A stretch of DNA of 64,000 nt from positions 992,001 through 1,056,000 of the forward strand of contig NZ_CANLVF010000001.1 of NCBI RefSeq assembly GCF_947494555.1, read 5' to 3'. The notes under the pieces were generated by a model that saw only the letters and a list, made by a program, of their open reading frames with translations, was not told where the DNA came from and made no database searches. This document shows positions 59,179 through 64,000 of the stretch, one piece after another (the stretch's first letter is position 1; every line of letters begins with the position of its first letter). Source of the stretch: an uncultured Roseibium sp. GTDB lineage: Bacteria; Pseudomonadota; Alphaproteobacteria; Rhizobiales; Stappiaceae. The position numbers and the translations under genes are program-made.

Positions 59179-60261
59179 TCAGACAATTTTTGCGTTTGAT
59201 GCGGGTGCGGTAACCGGTATTGGCCTGCCGCTTTGGGCGGCCGCTCGAACTGCTTCCACAAGGCGCAAGGCCTCCAGTCCGTCACGGCCCGAAATTTTGG
59301 GTTCCGACTCATGTCCGTTGATGAGTTGTGCGAAATGCGTCAGTTGCTCGTGCAGCGGGTCAACCCTTGCGACCTGAAGCGTATGATCTTTGAGAGGCCG
59401 CGACCAGTCTCCCTCGGCATCCTTTGCATCCGTCCAGACGCGCAGACCGGGGAATTCAAAGCTGCCTGCAGTACATCCGATGCGCCAGGACGAAACTCCG
59501 GTTTCCGCGATTGTAGGGTTCTCGCCACTCGCGCCCTCAAAACTCCAAGGCGTCAATGCCGCGTCGGTGAGCATCACACTGGCCATCACGCCGCTTGCAA
59601 AGCGAATGAGAATGGCTGCGCTGTCTTCGATCAGGCTGCCGCGTGCATGGCTGGATACCATGGCCTGAACTTCCCGGACAGGACCGAACAGTCCGACCAG
59701 GAGGTCCGCCTCATGTATAAAATTTATGAGAAGCGGTCCGCCGTCCTTGTCACGGCGCCAGGCCCCGGCCTCGAAGTAACTGTCCGGTTTGCGCACGGCC
59801 CAGATAAGCGATGCGGAGACGGGGGCGCCGAGGGTCTGCGAGTTTATCAGGTCCATTGCCTTGTCAACGGACGGGTGATATCGGCGATGATGGCCGACCA
59901 GCAGAGGCAGCTTGCGCTCTTCGAATGCCGCGACCAGTTTCTCGCCGTTGTCGACGGTATCTGCTACGGGCTTTTCGATCAGCGTGGACCAATTCCGGTC
60001 GAGACACTTCAATCCTGTCGGCAGATGATCAGCATTGGGTGTTGCAACGATGGCTGCTGCGCAGTCGTTTGCCGGCACATCTTCAAGCGATTTCACGATC
60101 CGGCATCCAAGCTCATCGGCGAGGTGCTGACGCGACGGGTCAGGATCGACGATCCAGGCAAGCTCGAAGTCAGGGTGAGCGGCGGCATTGCGCGCGTGGC
60201 GTTGTCCAACGAGACCGGCCCCGATAACGGAAAGGCGAATGGGATCAGTCCTGTTGTGCAA
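59179..60261 (-). CDS. Gfo/Idh/MocA family oxidoreductase
   Basis: The 360-residue protein begins at a TTG with GGAGTCGGGAA upstream. It has the Rossmann motif SVIGAGLVGQRHARNAA, the conserved EKPVADT and the C-terminal alpha/beta substrate domain (INFIHEADLLVGLFGPVREVQ). Members oxidise or reduce sugars, inositols or related compounds with NAD(P). It lies between the dioxygenase and beta-hydroxyacid dehydrogenase genes, suggesting consecutive steps of one catabolic route. Confidence 0.88.
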   Translation of the reverse strand: MHNRTDPIRLSVIGAGLVGQRHARNAAAHPDFELAWIVDPDPSRQHLADELGCRIVKSLEDVPANDCAAAIVATPNADHLPTGLKCLDRNWSTLIEKPVADTVDNGEKLVAAFEERKLPLLVGHHRRYHPSVDKAMDLINSQTLGAPVSASLIWAVRKPDSYFEAGAWRRDKDGGPLLINFIHEADLLVGLFGPVREVQAMVSSHARGSLIEDSAAILIRFASGVMASVMLTDAALTPWSFEGASGENPTIAETGVSSWRIGCTAGSFEFPGLRVWTDAKDAEGDWSRPLKDHTLQVARVDPLHEQLTHFAQLINGHESEPKISGRDGLEALRLVEAVRAAAQSGRPIPVTAPASNAKIV

Positions 60262-60300
60262 TTCCCGACTCCAGGGTGCGTCGTTTCTGGTGAGATCGGC

Positions 60301-61248
60301 TCAAGCGCAATAAGGTGCGTCGTTGCCCCAGCGATGTTGCGGAATGTGGTCACTATGCGCGAGACGGTGACGCGTGTCTTCCCACATTTTCTGCCACACG
60401 CGCCAGTCCTTCAGCTCCGTCTCTGGATGCTTGCGGGAGCGTGCGACAAACTCTGGAAAATGGCTGCGCCCGGAAGGTTGGCCTGTCACGTGGTAGCGAA
60501 GGTCGAATGACCACCGGTAGCCGTCGCTCTTGTTGGAGAGCGATCCATGTGGCGTCAACGGGTGAAATATGATCGCGCCGCCTGCCTTCACCGGGGCTGG
60601 AACCGCGTTTTCCCTGGGCAGGAACTTTTCGGCGATGCCAACCTGAGACCTGGAGCAGTGCGGGAGCATCTCGCCATAGTTGCCCGAGGCAACCTGAAGA
60701 CAGCCGTTTTCGACGGTTGCGTCGGTGATTGCCAGCCATACGGTCACGAAAGTCGTGTCATCCGCTTCCTGCAAGGTGACACCCTGGTCCTGGTGCCAGT
60801 CGGTTGCGATGACATGTGCCCGGCTTTCAGAGGCATTCACAGCGCTCTGCGGTGGCTTTATCCGGACGTGCTGGATAGGGTTCGACGATATCTCGGGACC
60901 GATGAGTGCTTCCACGCAGTCCAGAATGTTCCTGTTGGTTGCCATTTGAAAAACTGCCGGCCCGAAATGCATGGGCGTTTCGTCGGTGATGCCGTCATGA
61001 GGCAGGCTGATATCGAAAGGCTGGTACCAGTCGAACCCACCTCGAAAACAGTGGTCCAGTTTCTCCCAGAAGCCCATGTCCGCTGTCGGTGCGGGGACCT
61101 TTCCCTCCTTCAGCCACCGATCGTATAGATCGTTCATCAGGACGCTGTATTCGTCACGGACCCTGTTCAGAGCCGTGTCGTCGAGCAAATCCTCCACGAC
61201 GAGATAACCTTGCTTCTGAAACAGTTCGATATCGCTTTGCGTCAGCAT
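60301..61248 (-). CDS. Phytanoyl-CoA dioxygenase (PhyH) family protein
   Basis: The protein has 315 residues from the ATG at 61248. It is a 2-oxoglutarate/Fe(II) dioxygenase of the PhyH type. The iron-binding HxD is in TDWHQDQG and the distal His in TPHGSLSNKSDGYRWSFDLRY, where an Arg would hold 2-oxoglutarate. The N-terminus (SDIELFQKQGYLVVEDLLDD) is typical. It would hydroxylate an imported small molecule. Its gene starts 12 bases before the end of the TRAP permease coding region is reached, within the same operon. Confidence 0.88.
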   Translation of the reverse strand: MLTQSDIELFQKQGYLVVEDLLDDTALNRVRDEYSVLMNDLYDRWLKEGKVPAPTADMGFWEKLDHCFRGGFDWYQPFDISLPHDGITDETPMHFGPAVFQMATNRNILDCVEALIGPEISSNPIQHVRIKPPQSAVNASESRAHVIATDWHQDQGVTLQEADDTTFVTVWLAITDATVENGCLQVASGNYGEMLPHCSRSQVGIAEKFLPRENAVPAPVKAGGAIIFHPLTPHGSLSNKSDGYRWSFDLRYHVTGQPSGRSHFPEFVARSRKHPETELKDWRVWQKMWEDTRHRLAHSDHIPQHRWGNDAPYCA

Positions 61249-61259
61249 GGTGTCAGTCC

Positions 61260-62888
61260 TCAAAGCAGCAGAGTGACGATTGTCGGCCAGATCAGCAGAA
61301 CCGCGAGCGCGACCAATTGTACTCCGATGAATGGCAGAAATCCTCGGAAAATGTCTGTAAGCGATATATGCGCCGGTGCAACCGACTTCAGATAGAAGGC
61401 GGCAGGCCCGAATGGCGGCGAAAGGAAGCTTACCTGCATGTTCATGCAGAACAGGACGCCGAACCAGATGGCGACATGCTGCGGTGACAATGTGCCGAGA
61501 AAGCCGATTTCATCGATTGGCAACCGCTTCACGATCGGCAGGAAGACCGGAATGATGAGTAGGACGATACCGACCCAGTCCATGAAGGCGCCCATGAAGA
61601 GCAGGATCACCATCATCGTGAGGATCACAAGCATCGTCGGCATTTCCGCGCCAATGATGAGCTGGGCGATATAGGTGGGTCCACCAGCCAGCGTGTAGGC
61701 GCCGGCAAGTGTCGCTGCACCAATGGTCACCCAGATGATGGTCCCGGTGGAGCGCAGGGTCCGCATCATGGAGACCCACAGAAGGTCGACAGACGCTTCG
61801 CCGCGGAAAAGGGCAATGCAGAAGACCGCGACCGCGCCCATTCCGGCTGCCTCGGTGATACCTGTGACACCGCCGTAGATGGACCCAAGCACGATGCCGA
61901 TAACAGCGAGTGGCGGCACGAGGCCCTTGCCGTGTTCCCAGCCGGAGGCGGTTCGCTGGCGTCCGGCTACCATGAAGATAAACAGAAGTGCCAGAGCGCC
62001 GATACCGATCAGCCAGGGGAGGTCGGAGACCATCCCAAGGGGAGGCGGCTCGAAGGCCTCAACCGAGGGATCGTTCCGTCCCATCGCCGTCAAAAAGGCG
62101 ATCCGGGCGATCAGGATCGCCATCACGCCGGAAACGACCACGCTGACAAATCCGCCGAACATCAGCAGCTTTTCACCACCCTCCGGATCGCCTTCGCGCG
62201 GCTCGGGAAGGGGGGCCTGAGACGGGTCCAGCTGCGTGCGCACAACAATGTAGATCATGATGAAGCTGGCCAGCATAAAGCCGGGAATGAAGGCGCCGGT
62301 GAACAGCGCTTTGATCGATGTCTCGGTGATGAGACCGTAAATGATCAGAACGATAGATGGCGGGATCATGGTACCGAGTGAGCCGGAAGCACAGATTGTT
62401 CCGATCGCAAGGTTCTGATTGTAACCGAGGCGAAGCATCTGCGGCAGCGCGATCAGGCCAAGCAGCACCACTTCGCCACCGATGATACCCGACATGGCCG
62501 CCATCAGGACCGCCATGATCGAGGTAACAATTGCAACACCTCCGCGCGCCCGGCTCAGCCAGAAGTCGAGACTGTCATACATCTGCTTGGCAATGCCGGA
62601 TCGTTCAAGAAGCGCTGCCATGAAGATGAACAAGGGCACGGATATGAGTACGTACTCCGTCATCAGGTCGAAGATTTTCTGCGTCAGCAGATAAAGCGGA
62701 CCTGTTCCCGGGTTGCTGGTCAGGAGACCCGTGCCGAAACTGGTCGGGTCGGTCAGCAGCGTGGGCTCGAACTTCATGATCATGACCAGCGCGGCCAGAA
62801 TGGCCGACGCGAAGCCGAGCGGCATGCCTATGCCGAGCAGAAAAAGAAGTCCGAATACAAGGACAATTGAAATCGTGCCGACGTCCAT
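61260..62888 (-). CDS. TRAP transporter large permease (DctM family, long form)
   Basis: The 542-residue protein has DctM motifs: MAAMSGIIGGEVVLLGLIALPQM, GTICASGSLGTMIPPSIVLIIYG and the closing LSPPFGPAAFYLKSVAP. It is about 100 residues longer than common DctM proteins because of an insertion at about 215-330. The insertion has a charged loop (PREGDPEGGEK) and extra hydrophobic segments, as in the long subfamily for mannitol/chloroaromatic-type TRAPs. Its start overlaps the stop of the small permease gene (TAATG). Confidence 0.92.
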   Translation of the reverse strand: MDVGTISIVLVFGLLFLLGIGMPLGFASAILAALVMIMKFEPTLLTDPTSFGTGLLTSNPGTGPLYLLTQKIFDLMTEYVLISVPLFIFMAALLERSGIAKQMYDSLDFWLSRARGGVAIVTSIMAVLMAAMSGIIGGEVVLLGLIALPQMLRLGYNQNLAIGTICASGSLGTMIPPSIVLIIYGLITETSIKALFTGAFIPGFMLASFIMIYIVVRTQLDPSQAPLPEPREGDPEGGEKLLMFGGFVSVVVSGVMAILIARIAFLTAMGRNDPSVEAFEPPPLGMVSDLPWLIGIGALALLFIFMVAGRQRTASGWEHGKGLVPPLAVIGIVLGSIYGGVTGITEAAGMGAVAVFCIALFRGEASVDLLWVSMMRTLRSTGTIIWVTIGAATLAGAYTLAGGPTYIAQLIIGAEMPTMLVILTMMVILLFMGAFMDWVGIVLLIIPVFLPIVKRLPIDEIGFLGTLSPQHVAIWFGVLFCMNMQVSFLSPPFGPAAFYLKSVAPAHISLTDIFRGFLPFIGVQLVALAVLLIWPTIVTLLL

Positions 62889-63739
62889 TACTTTGCACCC
62901 ACGCTTTTCTTGATTGCTTCGAGCTCTTCTTCATCGATGATGTCGGGCTCTTCCATTTCGGTGGGCTGCTTGTTCCAGTCGGCAATCAGATTTGCGACGG
63001 CTTGTAGGGCGACGAGGACGACGACGACGAGGATCATCGGCTGGATCGTCGCAGGGATCGGCGGATCGAACGCGGTCCCGAACATTTCCCAACGGTGAAA
63101 CTTGATAGCGAAGACCTGCTTGTAACTTCCGTAGACCAGGAAAAAGGCGAACAGGCAGATCATGGCCACCGATATGACATCGCAGGCGTGCCGAAGCGGT
63201 CTCGGCAGGATGTCGTAAAGAATGAAAATGCGGATGTGACAGCGTTGCTGCATCGCATACAGCCCTGACAACAGGAATACGAAGCCGGCGATCCAAAGTG
63301 TCAGTTCGTTGGCCCACAAGGTCGGAGCTTCAATCACGTAGCGCAGAAAGACCTCGTAAAGCATCACCAGGGTCATGATGATGATCAGCAACATGACAAC
63401 GCGGCCGATGAACAGGGCAAAATAATCTAGCCGCGTGTAGTCCGGATATTCCATCTGGGCATGAACAACGCTGCGCATGCCGACTATCAGAAGAACGGGT
63501 AGAAGCAGCAAGGCCGCCCAATCGATGAAGTCCATCGTCCCGCCAAACAGGCCGGGCAATCCGCCCGAAACGTCTTTGCGCTGGTGCAATTCGGTGATCT
63601 GCGCGGTCATGCTCTCATTGGCATGAGGGAAAAAGTCGAGAATATAGGCGGGACCATGCCAGATGATCCAACCCGCGCAAACTGCAAACGCGACTGGAAG
63701 TGTCCACTCTCGCAGTCCGCCAGACTTTTGCTCCGTCAT
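62888..63739 (-). CDS. TRAP transporter small permease (DctQ family, long form)
   Basis: The protein has 283 residues from the ATG at 63739, set by GGGGGAAAAG. It has extra N-terminal hydrophobic segments before the usual four-helix DctQ unit (VVMLLIIIMTLVMLYEVFLRYVIEAPTLWANEL). It ends in an acidic cytosolic tail (EMEEPDIIDEEELEA). Long DctQ goes with the long DctM encoded next. The binding protein that the pair needs is not in the window and is probably encoded just beyond the right edge. Confidence 0.9.
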   Translation of the reverse strand: MTEQKSGGLREWTLPVAFAVCAGWIIWHGPAYILDFFPHANESMTAQITELHQRKDVSGGLPGLFGGTMDFIDWAALLLLPVLLIVGMRSVVHAQMEYPDYTRLDYFALFIGRVVMLLIIIMTLVMLYEVFLRYVIEAPTLWANELTLWIAGFVFLLSGLYAMQQRCHIRIFILYDILPRPLRHACDVISVAMICLFAFFLVYGSYKQVFAIKFHRWEMFGTAFDPPIPATIQPMILVVVVLVALQAVANLIADWNKQPTEMEEPDIIDEEELEAIKKSVGAK

Positions 63740-63943
63740 CTTTTCCCCCATCGAAACATGCCGGTCCGCACGTGTATTATCCTTTTAAATTCTATTCACG
63801 TCGCAGTTTACGACGGCTCGTTTCAACCCCTTCAAAACACGCTGCGCAGTTCGCCATGCCGTCCCTTTGATCACCAGCAGGGTGTACCTCGGCGGGCAGC
63901 TTGTCCCTGTAAGTGTTGCAGCTCAAGGGGTGAGGGGTCGAAA

Positions 63944-63973
63944 GTGGCGGCAGGAAGCGTTTCCTGCCGCCAC
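63944..63973 (-). terminator. Hairpin at right edge, probably after an upstream minus-strand gene
   Basis: GTGGCGGCAGGAA pairs perfectly with TTCCTGCCGCCAC around GCGT and is followed by TTTCG on the minus strand. A minus-strand frame entering from the right edge stops at 63984-63986 (ending K-P-Q-G), just before it. This fits the end of the missing TRAP binding-protein gene, with the hairpin raising its mRNA level. Confidence 0.6.
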
Positions 63974-64000
63974 ATTCATTCAACTAGCCCTGTGGCTTAT

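Noticed and set aside
59233..60510. Long plus-strand open frame (425 codons) across the Gfo/Idh and PhyH genes
   Set aside because: It runs antisense over two well-recognised genes and their junction, as expected of high-GC shadow frames.

Overview
This window looks like the chromosome of a marine-type alphaproteobacterium of the Hyphomicrobiales, most like Roseibium/Labrenzia (Stappiaceae). The signs are high GC, GGAGG-led genes with some TTG/GTG starts, many TRAP and ABC uptake systems, small genes with RHH_4-like and DUF2161-like proteins, and a cluster of the CCATCCTTCGAG... palindromic elements common in this order. The genus is an inference. No rRNA, tRNA, CRISPR or insertion sequence was recognised.

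Left part (1-13.3 kb): the end of a large FN3-like protein, a tandem AAA ATPase, a self-sufficient cytochrome P450 (P450 + FMN reductase + 2Fe-2S in one chain), a repeat-filled gap, a ribbon-helix-helix protein, and a VOC / Tat small subunit / GMC dehydrogenase operon. Convergent to that operon is a Tae4-like peptidoglycan amidase with a peptidoglycan-binding domain. A DUF2161-type nuclease-fold protein follows.

Centre-left (13.3-28.5 kb): a minus-strand signalling block (multi-PAS histidine kinase, Rcp1-type response regulator, REC-PAS-GGDEF-EAL protein) is divergent from the most striking locus of the window. In order, that locus encodes a BASS-transporter/SGNH-acyltransferase fusion, an MBOAT, an acyl carrier protein, a complete TRAP transporter (DctP, DctQ, DctM), and a stand-alone NRPS adenylation enzyme whose ten specificity residues read DVWHFSLVDK, the serine code. 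The parts match DltD, DltB, DltC and DltA in role. The proposal is a Gram-negative Dlt-like pathway that activates serine, loads it on the carrier protein and passes it across the inner membrane to an unknown envelope acceptor.

Middle (28.5-35.8 kb): an SDR and a divergent TetR regulator share an 18-bp perfect palindrome. A roughly 1.1-kb gap without recognisable genes follows, then a branched-chain-amino-acid-type binding protein paired with a chemoreceptor (no ABC permease), and a GlcG/HbpS-like gene.

Right-centre (35.3-57.3 kb): a sugar-acid regulon. L-idonate 5-dehydrogenase, a 2-hydroxyacid dehydrogenase, 5-ketogluconate reductase (IdnO-like), gluconokinase and a beta-hydroxyacid dehydrogenase convert idonate/ketogluconates to 6-phosphogluconate. 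Three ABC importers follow (RbsA-type, FrcA-type, and MalK/MalFG-type), interspersed with a cytochrome c', a cytochrome b561 and an SMP-30/gluconolactonase. Three LacI-family regulators and seven related operators (GTTATCGATAAC to GTGACCGGTCAC) tie the region together.

Right end (57.3-64 kb): a minus-strand operon with a TRAP transporter (small and large permease; the binding protein probably lies beyond the edge), a PhyH-type dioxygenase, a Gfo/Idh/MocA dehydrogenase, a beta-hydroxyacid dehydrogenase and an EamA transporter. It is probably a catabolic module for a modified sugar or small organic acid.
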